DNA from: G963664935 sp963664935
GTDB taxonomy: Bacteria > Pseudomonadota > Gammaproteobacteria > Methylococcales > G963664935
NCBI GenBank assembly: GCA_963664935.2
Contig: CAXXSE010000002.1
Location: 496,001 to 560,000, forward strand
Direction: 5' to 3'
Length of the DNA stretch: 64,000 bases
The notes beneath the pieces are model-generated. The model was not told where the DNA came from. It searched no databases and saw nothing but the letters and a program-made list of their open reading frames with translations. Positions 19,432-29,522 of the stretch are shown one piece after another (positions within the stretch are counted from its first letter, which is position 1; every line of letters starts with the position of its first letter). Position numbers and translations under genes: made by a program.

Positions 19432-20922
19432 ATGCCACAAGTATTTATTTCTTATGTTCAAGCGAATAAAGATGATGTTCAACGGCTAGCTAAAACATTG
19501 AAAATTTTTGGACTTGAGGTCTGGCTTGATCGGGATCAGTTAAGACCGGGGTACCGTTGGAAGGATGCTATTCGTGAAGGAATTTCAAGAGGTGATTATT
19601 TTATTGCCTGCTTCTCGGCGGAATACCAAAATCGTTCAAAGACTTATATGAATGAGGAACTCATTTTAGCTGTTGAAGAATTACGTAAGCGTCCAATAGA
19701 CCGCGCATGGTTCATACCGATTCTTTTATCCGAGTGTTCAATACCAGATCGGAGTATAGGGGCAGGCGAAACGCTTCAATCTATTCAATGGGTAGAGCTC
19801 TATAAGAACTGGGAAGAAGGCATCAAACACATTCTTTCAGTAGTTCAACCAGATTCAGCAAGACTTTATGAATTAATTCAGATGCTTAAAAATAAATCTG
19901 CTCGGATTCGTATCAGAGCTGCTGACGATCTGGGTGAGATGGGTCAATTAGCCAAGGAGGCAATATCATCGCTTACGAAAGCGTTGGACGATCAAAATGA
20001 AACGGTTCGTGCAGCTGCAGCCGACGCATTAGGAAAGATTGGTGTTGATAGTGAACGAGTGATTTCAAAGTTATTTGCAGTGATGCAAAGTGGCGAATAT
20101 TATTCTAGCAAACATGCCGCCTTCTCGTTAGCCAAAATGGGGAAACGGGCGATTCCTGCACTGGTAGAAGCAACGACCTATTCTGGATATGGGATTTCTA
20201 GCCACGCACATGACGCCTTAGGACAAATTGATGATCCTGAGGCAGTACCAACCTTAATAAATCATCTACAGAGTGGATATAGAGCAACCATTAAAGCATT
20301 GGGAAAAATTGGTAAACCTGCTAAACCTGCAGTTCCATACCTGATATAAATACTTCAAGGTGATGACCTGTATTCTTGTTGGGACGCAGCTGAAGCTTTA
20401 GGTAATATCTCGGATCCAATTGCTATTGGCGCTCTAGTTGAAGCCCTAAATGATGAAAATGGGAGAACCAGGTATAGCGCGGTGGAGGCTTTAGGAAAAA
20501 TTGGTGAGCGTTCTACAATGTCTTTTTTAATAAAAGCATTAGATGATGATGATAGTAGTGTTCGATCACATGCAGTAGAGGCTTTGGGGAGATTTCGTGA
20601 TCCATCGACATTGAAGCTATTCTTAAAAACGCTAAGAGATGATGATATTGTAGTTGCAATGAATTCGGCGGAAGCATTAGGTAGTATGGGAGAATTATCA
20701 TAAATTCCATATTTGATATAAGCCTTGAAATATGAATGTAATATTTGCTCGAAGGCAGCTAAATCATTAGGGATGCTTAGGGCAGTAGAGGCTGTTCCTG
20801 CATTGATAGATACACTGGGACACGAAAGGGATTGGGTTGTTGAAAGTGCGAAAGAAGCTCTTATCCAAATAGGATCGCCTGCAGCAATCAAGGCAGTCAA
20901 AAAACAAACGTCTGATGAATAG
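19432..20922 (+). CDS. TIR-domain protein with HEAT repeats, three in-frame TAA
   Basis: 496 codons if TAA is read. Residues 1-140 form a TIR_2 domain (start MPQVFISYVQANKDD, then VWLDRDQLRPG, MNEELILA). From ~145 on are PBS-lyase-type HEAT repeats with phrases such as AVPTLINHL, AIGALVEALND and AVPALIDTLG. TAA occurs at codons 306 (20347), 424 (20701) and 430 (20719), in PYLI-TAA-ILQGDD and ELS-TAA-IPYLI-TAA-ALKYE. In other repeats this position is K, E, N or D, so Gln fits. No TAG, TGA or frameshift occurs in 1.5 kb; the gene ends at TAG. TIR-repeat proteins often act in anti-phage defence by NAD cleavage, so a defence role is plausible. GAAGG precedes the ATG. Confidence 0.85.
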
Positions 20923-21236
20923 CCTTGTGGAAAGAGCCGCCACCTAACGCCGTATCAAATTTCCAAAAGCGTAGGTTTCTGTTCAAATACCCCCGCAGGT
21001 TAATTGGCAAAGCGGCGGATTTTTCAGATTTGCCTGCCAACCCTCTTGGGAGACTAAATTAGTCGGAAAGAAATATTGACCCCTTACTTTACCTTTTCGG
21101 GGCGTTGAAAAAAACCGGCAAAAAACCGGGGTTTCGAGTAGACTGGGGACTCCCCTGGCCGTAGGATAAGGTTTGTGTTCTCCGTTTGCCGCCTGGTTTC
21201 CCGGCGGTGCCACAATATTTTATCCATAGTCAAAGT
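20923..21236. other. Non-coding junction
   Basis: About 310 bp between the TIR-HEAT gene and the group II intron remnant. It holds the right copy of the 30 bp direct repeat and inverted GAAAAACCGG/CCGG-type pieces, but no gene. Confidence 0.45.
21078..21107. repeat. 30 bp direct repeat, right copy
   Basis: GACCCCTTACTTTAC followed by CTTTTCGGGGCGTTG; see the left copy at 18099-18128. Together they delimit a 3 kb unit. Confidence 0.75.
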
Positions 21237-21647
21237 TGTACCCCAGCCCCTCTCAGAACCGGACAAGCGGCTTTCCCAACATCCGGCTCCTCGGTCTGCC
21301 ATTCAGCGTACCTCTGCTAGATCGCAGACGACGCCTATCCATCGCAGAATGCGTACTCACTGCGTTTCACCCCTTGCATGGTGGCAGTGTTTCCTCTTCG
21401 TCGGACGACAAACCGTGGGGACCTTCGCTCCGAGGGCATTACCCCTCCTCATCGCTAACCGTTGCGGCGTACCGGTCCCCATCACTCGCGACGCGGCCAT
21501 TTGTGCCTCTCTTTTTATATTGATACACATACTCGGGTACTACTTTGCGCGTTGCCCCAAGAGCCCTTGCTCGTCGCTCGCCTGGTTGCTTGCCTGCCGT
21601 TGTGCATCTCGATGCTGTCTGAGACTCCGGGGGGGCAGTCGGTACTC

Positions 21648-23303
21648 CATAGGTGTTAACTTAAGCCTCAAAGGCCTCTAAGCCAATACTCCGGGGCGTA
21701 GAATTGATCGGAACGGAGAAGAATCGATAATCCCGATAGCGGCTTGGTTGAATGAATTCATCCAGGGAGTTAGATCGGCTGGGTTGGCGTGTTTTAATGC
21801 AACGGACCAAGATGCCGTTCAGATAGTCAATCATATAGACAGCTAACCGGTCGAGAGTATGGTGGTAGAGGATGTCAACGAGTGGTGCAACATGTCGGCG
21901 AAAGTGTTTTGCGGTTTTATCGAAACTGATTTCGCATTGCATCTGGCGCCAAGCCTGGGCGCGGGCACAGGAATAGCAGAAGGTGATAAACAGGGCAACA
22001 ATACAGGTTCCAAGGACCTCGCAGGTGAGTCGATGAGCATTACTTTGTACTGTGGTGTGCTGAAGTTTCAAGGTTGATTTCATCTGCTTAAAAAAAAGCT
22101 CAACGGACCAGCGCAACGGATATAGGGCGAGCAATTGAGGCATATCCATGCCGTGATAGGATTCGGGGATATTGGTGATCCATAGACCCCAGTCACACAG
22201 GCACAACGCTCGTTGGCTGGGAACCTTGCCGCGCTTGTGCGCGGCTTGTTTGGCGCTTTGTCGACGTCGGTTAGCGATTTCTTCGGGCATTCGGGTGAGT
22301 AATAGGCGAGCCTGTGTTTTGTGCGTTTTATTGCCGACCCACACGGCCCAATCGAGGCCCGTTTGTTGATGTGTTAAGTACTGGATTTCGTCGAACAAAT
22401 TGATTTTCTCAAAACCGTTAGGCCCTTGACGATACAGGTTTAAACCGAAGCTGTTGAAGCGGGATAAAAAGAAGGCATCTGCTGCATCGATGGCGGCGAG
22501 TGCGTCAGCCACGGTGTAGCCCATATCGAATAAATACAGCGCACCGGTTTGCAGTTGTTCCGCTAAGACCCGGGCATAGTTTTGGTCGGTGGCAGTTTGT
22601 TTCTTTAAATCGACCAGGTTAACCGTACCGGTCAAATAATCGAACATGAGCTGTACTTTGCATCCGGCATGGTGATAGCCCGGAAATACGGCCGCGAGCC
22701 CTCCGGACAGTTCCCAGGAGGTTGAATCGATGATATTGACCGCCGTAAAATACTTCAGTGCCGCGACCTCAAGGGTTCGACCTTCGGTCTTTAAAATCGC
22801 CATAAAATCAGCCACCATTGCTTTCATAAAGGCACTGGCTTGCTGGGTAAATCGACGGTGAATGCCCGTTCGTGAAAGATCACTCGGGATTTCATCCGCC
22901 AAACTATTCAGGGTGAGTGTATCTGATTTAAGCGCACCGAAGGTGAGTGCGATAAAGAACTCGAAGGGATCGAGCTTGCGCAATCGCTGGATAAATCCGC
23001 AGGCCTTCGCCGAGGCTAGGATTTTGTTTCTGCAAAACAACGATTCAAAATGGATACATCAATATCAATGGGCATATTTATACTCAATCCTAAAAACAAC
23101 AAATCAAAATATAATAAGAATAAAGATATGCGTGTCCTTTGTCTACTGTTTTCCACCTGACTATCGCGCCAGTACCGGCATAAGGAATTCCGGTGTTCCA
23201 GCGCCCACAGAGGACTTGCCTGACTCACTCGGCTGAAATGCTTTCGTCAAACCCATTAACCTGTTGTTTATTCTATATAATATTTGTTAAGTTAACACCT
23301 ATG
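21648..23303 (-). mobile_element. IS4-type insertion sequence, complete, 10 bp target duplication
   Basis: 1656 bp. Ends are perfect 17 bp inverted repeats, CATAGGTGTTAACTTAA at the left and its complement at the right. Direct repeats GTCGGTACTC (21638-21647 and 23304-23313) flank it exactly: a 10 bp target duplication, in the IS4 range. The transposase fills it. A clean, recent insertion. Confidence 0.93.
21661..23040 (-). CDS. IS4-family DDE transposase
   Basis: 459 residues, intact. The first DDE Asp is in FTAVNIIDSTSWELSGG, the second in LYLFDMGYTVADAL, and the YREK-like Glu region is LYPLRWSVELFFKQMKSTL. It starts MFCRNKILASAKACGFIQRL with the N-terminal DUF4372-like part. It catalyses cut-and-paste of the element bounded by 17 bp repeats. 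It ends in TAA; the next TAG or TGA in frame is far off, as expected for a gene acquired from a standard-code host. Confidence 0.93.
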   Translation of the reverse strand: MFCRNKILASAKACGFIQRLRKLDPFEFFIALTFGALKSDTLTLNSLADEIPSDLSRTGIHRRFTQQASAFMKAMVADFMAILKTEGRTLEVAALKYFTAVNIIDSTSWELSGGLAAVFPGYHHAGCKVQLMFDYLTGTVNLVDLKKQTATDQNYARVLAEQLQTGALYLFDMGYTVADALAAIDAADAFFLSRFNSFGLNLYRQGPNGFEKINLFDEIQYLTHQQTGLDWAVWVGNKTHKTQARLLLTRMPEEIANRRRQSAKQAAHKRGKVPSQRALCLCDWGLWITNIPESYHGMDMPQLLALYPLRWSVELFFKQMKSTLKLQHTTVQSNAHRLTCEVLGTCIVALFITFCYSCARAQAWRQMQCEISFDKTAKHFRRHVAPLVDILYHHTLDRLAVYMIDYLNGILVRCIKTRQPSRSNSLDEFIQPSRYRDYRFFSVPINSTPRSIGLEAFEA

Positions 23304-23689
23304 GTCGGTACTCGTCTCTATCGTACCGCCTGTTTCGCCTACGCCCGACCTGATAGGATCGGCCCTCACCCAAAATACATTCTTCTCGGAGCTATGGTTC
23401 AGATTCAGAGCATACACCCTTCACCTCGTTGCACTCGCTTATCTTCCCGTCCGGCTTCCACCATCTGGTCATTACACTTCCGAGCGGTTGACTAAACCTT
23501 ACTCGGGAGAGCTTCCCGCTTGCGCGGCTCTCTCTCAGCTGGCAAACATTGCCAGGTTACCCAGGTCTTTAATCACCATAATAATCAGCCACCCTTTGAT
23601 TAGAACACAGAGTTTAATTCCGAATTATTTCAATAATATTATAAATAATAGAAAGATAGGATATATTCCTAATGTAACATAGGAGATGA

Positions 23690-23815
23690 ATGAGCATTTT
23701 TCTCCAAAATCTAAAAAACAGATCAATAAAACTCAGAGCCAAACTCAATGCCATTAAATTTAGCCGATCATTGGTATCTCTATTAGCTAGAAGTCTTGGA
23801 TTTCCATGGGTTTAA
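23690..23815 (+). CDS. Possible 41-residue peptide
   Basis: ATG preceded by AGGAG six bases upstream opens MSIFLQNLKNRSIKLRAKLN and ends GFPWV. Basic, one amphipathic stretch. No family known. It lies between mobile elements, so it may be chance. Confidence 0.2.
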   Translation: MSIFLQNLKNRSIKLRAKLNAIKFSRSLVSLLARSLGFPWV

Positions 23816-23864
23816 GATTTTAATGCCTGCGAACTCAAAGGCATTGACATTTCTCGTAACCACT

Positions 23865-24016
23865 GGGGCGTAACCCGCCTTGAGCGTCCTAACTCATTGA
23901 TTTTTTGCTCCACGACAAAAATTGACCGTTTTGAGTACGTAAGTGTTTGATTCTTTCTTCTCAAACGATAGGCTAAGTCATTGATTTATTGCGAGCGCGG
24001 AATGCGGGTTACGCCC
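23865..24016. mobile_element. 152 bp MITE with ISKra4-like ends
   Basis: Bounded by GGGGCGTAACCCGC and GCGGGTTACGCCC in inverted orientation; no coding capacity. The same end sequence lies after the ISKra4 transposase remnant at 57275-57288, so this is probably a deletion derivative of that element. Confidence 0.65.
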
Positions 24017-24146
24017 TGTCGAAATAGCAAGCTGGGTTAGTTGATATTGTGTTAATTTTTATCCAAATTATGAAATTCCGGGGACATAATATCGAACTAT
24101 CTTTAACCTTTGAACCAAGCTTTTTACGCTTTAAACCGCTTCCTAT

Positions 24147-24170
24147 AAAGTGGACCCATGGGTCCACTTT
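24147..24170. repeat. Perfect 24 bp palindrome next to IS end
   Basis: Centre GTGGACCCATGGGTCCAC with AAA/TTT arms. It recurs as a whole or as a part at 26057-26074, 40496-40519 (one mismatch) and 52015-52032. Each of three copies lies against an end of the same IS or its short derivative. Confidence 0.85.
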
Positions 24171-24173
24171 AAG

Positions 24174-26056
24174 AAGACAAACCCGGGGCAGCGCCGTCCA
24201 GCTGCTATTGAAGTTGAATGTACAACTTAACTCGTCAGTCACGAGTTCTATCCGATTTGACGTAACTATTCAGGCCCTGAATTCATTTTTTCGATGTGTC
24301 ACCTCGACCAACGGAAGAAAGTCTTATCACCCATTGATAGCTCTGCGCTTTAAGATTGCCCACTGGTGTTCATAAAAGATGAGTAGTGTAGAAAATATAA
24401 ATCGATAATTACGACTAGACATTTGCTAAAAAAACACGGATCCTTCTTTTCTTTGTAGAAGTACAGATGGAAGGAGGAGACCCCGTGCAACAGTATATTT
24501 CTCAGAGTTTAGAAAGCTTTCAAAGCGTTTTTTCCAGATCGAGTACTTGGTTGTTGTTCTGCGCCATTGTGATTGGATTTATGGGGGCAGGAGAAATGAT
24601 CGGCGTGACGTCGTTGTGTCGTTTCTGGCTATTAGATGAACTTGGTTATTACCGCTTGCTCCGTTTTTTTAGATCCAAAGCGTATGTCTATGGGGCGTTG
24701 CTCGATGCTTGGCAAGATTTTGTGAATCGCCAAGGAAAATCCGTTGAAGTAGCTGGACGAGCGATACTTCTGGGTGACCATACCGCGGTGATCAAAGATG
24801 GACGCAAGATGCCCGGCGTGGTATCGATGCACGAGTCATCGGAGACGCAAACGAAACCCGGCTATTTTCGGGCCCAATGTTGGGGCAGCATTGGCATCTT
24901 GATCGGGTCGTTATCCGCTTGTTTTTGTTGTCCTTTGCAGCTTCAAATTCATCAGGGATGGGCTCATTTAGGGTTGAACGACGAGCGCGATAATCCATGT
25001 CGGATCAAGCTCACCGACCGCTTGGTGGCCATGGCGATTCATTTTGCGGTGACGAATCACTGTCTGTGTTATTTGGTGTTGGATGCCTTTTTTTCAACCG
25101 GGGGCGTATTTCGAGCTTGCCACTATTATTCAATCCAGCATCAGGCGCGGTGGGTTGAGGTGCTGGTCAAAGCCAAGAATAGCTATGTGGGTTATTTCCC
25201 CGCGCCACCGAAACCCGCCTCTCGACCCGGACCTCAGCCGCTCTATGGCGAGAAAGTGTGTTTAAGAGAATGCTTCGACCACCTTCATTTGTTTGAGACG
25301 GTGACCTGTCAAGTCTACGGTAAAACCGAATCCATCCGGGTTATGACGCTTACACTGTTATGGCGGCCCATCGCTGATCAGGTGTTATTTATTCTCGCCG
25401 TCACCTCAAAAGGCCCAATGGTTCTAATGAGTTCCGATTTAACGCTGTCAGCCATTGATGCCGTTGAACTGTATTGTGCTAGAACCCGCATTGAAATCAT
25501 GTTCGCGATGTTAAAGCATGTGATCGGCGCCTTTAAATTTCGTTTTTGGACTAAAAAATTGCCAAAACATTCTAGACGCCCCTTTTCCAATCGTCTTCTC
25601 AAAGCCCCACAGCCCCAGGATATTCATACCGTTCAAGCGTGCTGGCGAGCCTATGAAATCTTCGTGCTCTGTGCCTCCATTGCCTTGGGGTTAATGCAAT
25701 TGATTGCGCTCCAGTATCAAGATACGATTTGGTCTGAGCACTCGCTTTATCTTCGCACTCAATCGCGTGATTTGCCATCGGAGAAAACCGTCAAGCAAAT
25801 TTTAGCGCCATTGTTCCTCAAACAATTCTTTCGACTTGAGGAAAATGGCATGATTCAACAGATCCGTGCCCGCTTGATGGCTGTTTCCGATGAAATAGAT
25901 GACGATTAAACTGAATGAGGCGTTCTATGCTCTAATTCTCTGCGATCTTCAAAATTTTTCATCAAACATACTACGATGGAGAGGGTAGTTTTGCCCCGCT
26001 TTTCTCGCTGTTAACTCACGACTGCCGAGAACTTAAACTAAGTGGGTTTTTGTCTT
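24174..26056 (+). mobile_element. DDE insertion sequence adjacent to the GGACCCATGGGTCC palindrome
   Basis: Ends AAGACAAACCC and GGGTTTTTGTCTT are short inverted repeats. Subterminal sequence GGGGCAGCGCCGTCCAGC and the TTGAATGTACAAC run inside the left end. A transposase fills the middle. A 77 bp derivative with both ends only lies at 52033-52109. Confidence 0.75.
24467..25909 (+). CDS. IS4/IS701-like DDE transposase
   Basis: 480 residues. The DDE core: Asp in AILLGDHTAVIKDGRKMP, Asp in LVLDAFFSTGGVF, Glu in RTRIEIMFAMLKHVIGAF; between them a beta-strand-rich insertion (SIRVMTLTLLW). A long N-terminal hydrophobic start FCAIVIGFMGAGEMIG may be part of the fold. Intact; an AGGAGG ribosome site precedes the alternative start around 24482. 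It ends in TAA with a TGA two codons later. Family placement beyond DDE is tentative. Confidence 0.85.
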   Translation: MEGGDPVQQYISQSLESFQSVFSRSSTWLLFCAIVIGFMGAGEMIGVTSLCRFWLLDELGYYRLLRFFRSKAYVYGALLDAWQDFVNRQGKSVEVAGRAILLGDHTAVIKDGRKMPGVVSMHESSETQTKPGYFRAQCWGSIGILIGSLSACFCCPLQLQIHQGWAHLGLNDERDNPCRIKLTDRLVAMAIHFAVTNHCLCYLVLDAFFSTGGVFRACHYYSIQHQARWVEVLVKAKNSYVGYFPAPPKPASRPGPQPLYGEKVCLRECFDHLHLFETVTCQVYGKTESIRVMTLTLLWRPIADQVLFILAVTSKGPMVLMSSDLTLSAIDAVELYCARTRIEIMFAMLKHVIGAFKFRFWTKKLPKHSRRPFSNRLLKAPQPQDIHTVQACWRAYEIFVLCASIALGLMQLIALQYQDTIWSEHSLYLRTQSRDLPSEKTVKQILAPLFLKQFFRLEENGMIQQIRARLMAVSDEIDDD

Positions 26057-26174
26057 GACCCATGGGTCCACTTTACTAAATTAAAACCACGACGATATAA
26101 AAAAAACAAAAAGGGGTCATCGTAATCCGGCCAAAGTCACATATTTCTCCTGGAGCGAATCCCACTAACAAGGG

Positions 26175-27698
26175 TTATTGAATACTATCATTTGGATCCG
26201 AACCATTAACCTTTTGATCGCTGATGTTTGATTTAATTCCCACTACATTATCAGTAGTATCATCATCAACGGTATCATTCGTTTGAGTCGTGCTAGAGTT
26301 ACTTGATGGGTTGCTAAACGCATTGTTCAACGATTGAACCAACTCCTTCGACTGTTCGAGGATCGCCAAGATTTTCTGGTGCACACGGTCATTCCATCCT
26401 CTTGGGCGCGTGATGGGCAAAAAGATCCGCAGAGGCGTTGTATTTTGATCAAAAGCGAACTCAAGATTTTCGGCTAGATTGAGCTCTATCCGACGTTTTT
26501 GAAGTTTTTTCCGAATCCGCTTGGAAAAGAATTCGCTAATATAAAAGTGAAAAATCGTCATTATTACCGCGAATATACCTAATCCGACCTCCATAAATGG
26601 CGGCTGGATGAGCATCCCCAGGAAACCGGAATAAAACGCAAGAATCCCAACGCTTGCAATGAAAGTAACCGCCATCGCTACGTCTGATAAATGAACAAAC
26701 TTTTTCCACCGTTTGAGCGCATCCCAAACTTCGGGGATTGCAATTTTATCGATTTCGCGCGCGGTATTTTCCAACGCACTCAGAATTCGATAAGCCCGTT
26801 CATTCCCAACGCTATCGATCCGCTCGTAGATATCCTTCAAATCAAAGTCCCGCTTCTTTTGAAACTGCTCGCGTATACTGTCATCTGTAATCGGTATAGC
26901 GACTTCTTCCGAATAGATCATAAAAAACCGCCCCGCGGTTAACCCGTGTTCCGACAATGCCCGTTGCCAAGCCGACACAACGTGTTCTGGATTGTCTTCC
27001 CGTGCGGTTGCGTCCATTTGATTCAGGATATACACAAACTTATTCGAATCGTGCCGCTTAATGGTGTCCGCCACCAAGTGTTTCAGCGTATCTCGCATCG
27101 CACCCACTTCCGGGCGCCTGGCATCGAAAAAAATCAGAACCAAGTCGGATAAATCGATGATATGCTTAGCCACTCTCAAGGTAGCTGTTCGCTGAGAATC
27201 CGCATCAAATCCTGGTGAATCGATTAAAATTTTTCCTTTAAGGATATCGCTGGGGCAGGTTTTAAGTTGAAGATAGGCATTAATGCGCTGCCCCTCGCCT
27301 TTCGCAACATCTTCAATCCTCGTACTAATCTGGTAAAAAGGAAAACGAGGATCAGCGTCCAGAGCGGAACCGGGGAGAGTGACTATTTCCTTATCGTGGC
27401 TGAAATGTAGAACCGTAAATTTTTCGTCGACCGCCTGGCTGCCCGTGCGCTGTATCTTCAAGCCTAGATACTGGTTGATAAAGGTCGATTTCCCAGCGGA
27501 AAACGTACCTAGAACGGAAATCAGTGGCCACCAAGATATTCTCCATGCGGTCGATTCGTCCATTTCAATCAAATGCAGATCATACGCAATATTATCTAAG
27601 TCATGAAAGGCCTTTGCCGCCTCTAGTAAAATAGGATTCTCATCGGCTAGATGTTTCTCCAAATTTTTAAGGTATTTACTGATTACTTTCTGTCTCAT
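26175..27698 (-). CDS. Dynamin-like GTPase with two membrane segments
   Basis: 507 residues. GTPase motifs: G1 GTFSAGKST (~65), G2 around TGSQAVDEKFTVL, G3 DSPG (~160) and G4 NQMD (~228). Two adjacent hydrophobic segments (~345-395: AMAVTFIASVGILAFYSGFL; VGLGIFAVIMTIFHFYI) then a basic helix and a low-complexity Ser/Thr/Asn/Asp tail. This layout resembles bacterial dynamin/EHD-like proteins that remodel membranes; the target is unknown. It stands alone between an IS and a non-coding region. It ends in TAA; the next TAG is 33 codons downstream. Confidence 0.85.
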   Translation of the reverse strand: MRQKVISKYLKNLEKHLADENPILLEAAKAFHDLDNIAYDLHLIEMDESTAWRISWWPLISVLGTFSAGKSTFINQYLGLKIQRTGSQAVDEKFTVLHFSHDKEIVTLPGSALDADPRFPFYQISTRIEDVAKGEGQRINAYLQLKTCPSDILKGKILIDSPGFDADSQRTATLRVAKHIIDLSDLVLIFFDARRPEVGAMRDTLKHLVADTIKRHDSNKFVYILNQMDATAREDNPEHVVSAWQRALSEHGLTAGRFFMIYSEEVAIPITDDSIREQFQKKRDFDLKDIYERIDSVGNERAYRILSALENTAREIDKIAIPEVWDALKRWKKFVHLSDVAMAVTFIASVGILAFYSGFLGMLIQPPFMEVGLGIFAVIMTIFHFYISEFFSKRIRKKLQKRRIELNLAENLEFAFDQNTTPLRIFLPITRPRGWNDRVHQKILAILEQSKELVQSLNNAFSNPSSNSSTTQTNDTVDDDTTDNVVGIKSNISDQKVNGSDPNDSIQ

Positions 27699-28305
27699 AA
27701 CAATCCATTCACTCTTTTGAGTATTGAGTTAGCCGGCGCCGACTGAAATGCAAATGATACTTTTATGGAGAGATAATACATTAGATAAACAGGGTCATAC
27801 AAATAAGGGCCTTCATTAATATGAAATGAGTTTGAAAGACAAACAGGCCTTCGAGTAAACGGACCAGTCTAAGCTTTTTTAGTCAGGAACTAAGCCCAAG
27901 TGGAACGCCTCGACGGGTACTCGCTTGATTTAGCCGAACAGCACCACGCCATGTAAGTACACCCCCTGGCCTGTAAAATATTGTCACCTTTGGACTATAT
28001 CCGAACAAATCCGCGCTCAATTTCTTTACTAAAATTAACAAATAACCCAAGCGATCATGGCTAAGTCATTGAGTACACGAAGCATGTTTTGTTTGGCGCG
28101 AATTTAGCATTAGTTTGTTCCACAGTCTAAGTAACTATTCAGTACGATGCCGTCACTGTTCAGATTGCCCCTGAAATTCGTCAGTTCAAGGCGAAAGATG
28201 TGAGTTTACACCTGTAAATAATCATTTTTTAACGTAGAAATGGCGAATTTCAGAGAGCTAAATAGTTACCAGTTGAAAAACATGCCAATCAATGAGGATT
28301 AAGTA
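27699..28305. other. Non-coding region
   Basis: About 600 bp, AT-rich, with no gene. A segment 28130-28276 is bounded by GTAACTATT and AATAGTTAC in inverted orientation and could be a small MITE; the first half (GTAACTATTCAG) also occurs near 24260. Confidence 0.4.
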
Positions 28306-28494
28306 ATGAAACAATACGTCAGTGACCAAGTGATGATATTCCGATCTCGTGACGAAAACGCTGAGTTGGAGCGGATTAATCGTCTTACCGGGCTTGATTT
28401 TAGCTCACTCCCAAATTCCTTAGTACTTGATAAAACAGACAGGCCTCAAGTACCTGATTTATCCCTTTTCAAATCCCAAGCATGCGGTAACTGA
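28306..28494 (+). CDS. Small hypothetical protein
   Basis: 62 residues, starting MKQYVSDQVMIFRSRDENAE and rich in charged residues, with VPDLSLF near the end. GAGG lies about 10 bp before the ATG. No family recognised. It ends in TGA and is convergent with the next gene. Confidence 0.45.
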   Translation: MKQYVSDQVMIFRSRDENAELERINRLTGLDFSSLPNSLVLDKTDRPQVPDLSLFKSQACGN

Positions 28495-28575
28495 GGTTAC
28501 CTACGCTCTGACTCCGCTGATATCCAATTGATCCATTTTGGGTGGCCCAAACTAAACAACGCGAGGTTTTTTCTA

Positions 28576-28956
28576 TTACGCCTTTTTGATAGCAACGTTA
28601 GCGGAAGTGTGCTTGGCGGTTAGTTTTCGCTGAGCAAACAACTCATCTACCGTGTAATCGAAACCGCCTGTATCTGAATAAAGAAAAACGCTCATACGAT
28701 TGATCACGCCACTCGCGGTAACTTTCACCAAATTCGACAATAGCACGTTATTTCGAGCAACAATCACCTCATCAACCACCAGCGCATGTATACCCTTCGC
28801 ATCTTCGTACTTAAGAACGAGGCGCAAACGATTATTCAGCACTTCAGGAATGCGCAGCCACAAAGCTAGATTGTATCGCGACGTCCATATCACTTTTTCA
28901 GAAACGCTAGGTTCCTGATAGGTTTCCGGGGGAACGATTGCAATACATTTTTCCAT
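28576..28956 (-). CDS. Hypothetical protein, beta-rich
   Basis: 126 residues, MEKCIAIVPPETYQEPSVSE onward, with alternating hydrophobic strands (LRLVLKYEDAKGIHALVVDE, RMSVFLYSDTGGFDYTVDEL). GAGGTA sits upstream of the ATG as a ribosome site. I recognise no family; no membrane segment. The stop is TAA immediately followed by TAG. Confidence 0.6.
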   Translation of the reverse strand: MEKCIAIVPPETYQEPSVSEKVIWTSRYNLALWLRIPEVLNNRLRLVLKYEDAKGIHALVVDEVIVARNNVLLSNLVKVTASGVINRMSVFLYSDTGGFDYTVDELFAQRKLTAKHTSANVAIKKA

Positions 28957-29267
28957 TTTAGCTACCTCAAATACATGCCTTAATTAAGATCTAGTCTATA
29001 AAAACTAATCTAACATGAAGCCATGTAAAAGAATGTGTCCTTCATCCCCAATAGGGTGAGTAGTGCACCACAAAAATTTAATTCTTTATCAATAGTCAAT
29101 CCGGTTTCCCAAATTTCAAAGTCATTCGATCACTTTCGCCGATGGCCAGATATTTACCCCGATCTTGATCTTTTAAACGCAAAGAGGGTGGGAGCGTCCA
29201 CACCCTTTCGAATGGTTTTTCGTGTCTCTCGTATTTGCGTTTATTTATGATTTGCTAATATTTTAAA
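28957..29267. other. Non-coding region
   Basis: About 310 bp between the hypothetical gene and a MITE. Short frames present show no family resemblance. Confidence 0.4.
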
Positions 29268-29398
29268 GGGGTCATGTCACTTTCTTCATAATACTTTATA
29301 AGCTAAACTTTTCACATGCCGCATTGAATATTAAGATGCTCGCTCGCGAAATTAGTGGAGCGATAAACAGTATTATGAAGCAAGGAACTTGACCCCAT
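29268..29398. mobile_element. 131 bp MITE
   Basis: Ends GGGGTCATGTCACTTTCTTC and, inverted, GGGGTCAAGTTCCTTGCTTC, each followed by ATAATACT: an imperfect 28 bp terminal inverted repeat. No coding capacity. GGGGTCA(A/G)GT-type ends are common on RAYT-linked sequences, and a related piece is at 40443. Confidence 0.65.
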
Positions 29399-29522
29399 AA
29401 TCTTCATCCAAAACAATTTATGATAACAGGTAACAAGATAACCAACGGAACCGGGCAACCGCGTGCATCATACCCGAAATATCTGTATGGAGTACAAACC
29501 CACGATACGTTAATATAACTGG

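Larger units (their letters stand above)
21237..23600 (-). mobile_element. Group II intron remnant (ORF-less), interrupted by an IS
   Basis: On the minus strand 21289-21256 folds as a 34-nt domain V: GAGCCGGATG... pairing with ...GTCCGGTTC, with the AGC triad, the classical group II catalytic hairpin. Sequence upstream on that strand (to about 23600, skipping the IS at 21648-23303) is rich in complementary segments and has no reverse-transcriptase frame. Intron identity rests on domain V; the 5' end cannot be placed. The IS sits inside it. Confidence 0.6.

Noticed and set aside
21175..21681. Long frame over the intron remnant
   Set aside because: Low-complexity, Arg/Ser/Cys-rich translation of structured RNA sequence, no family match.
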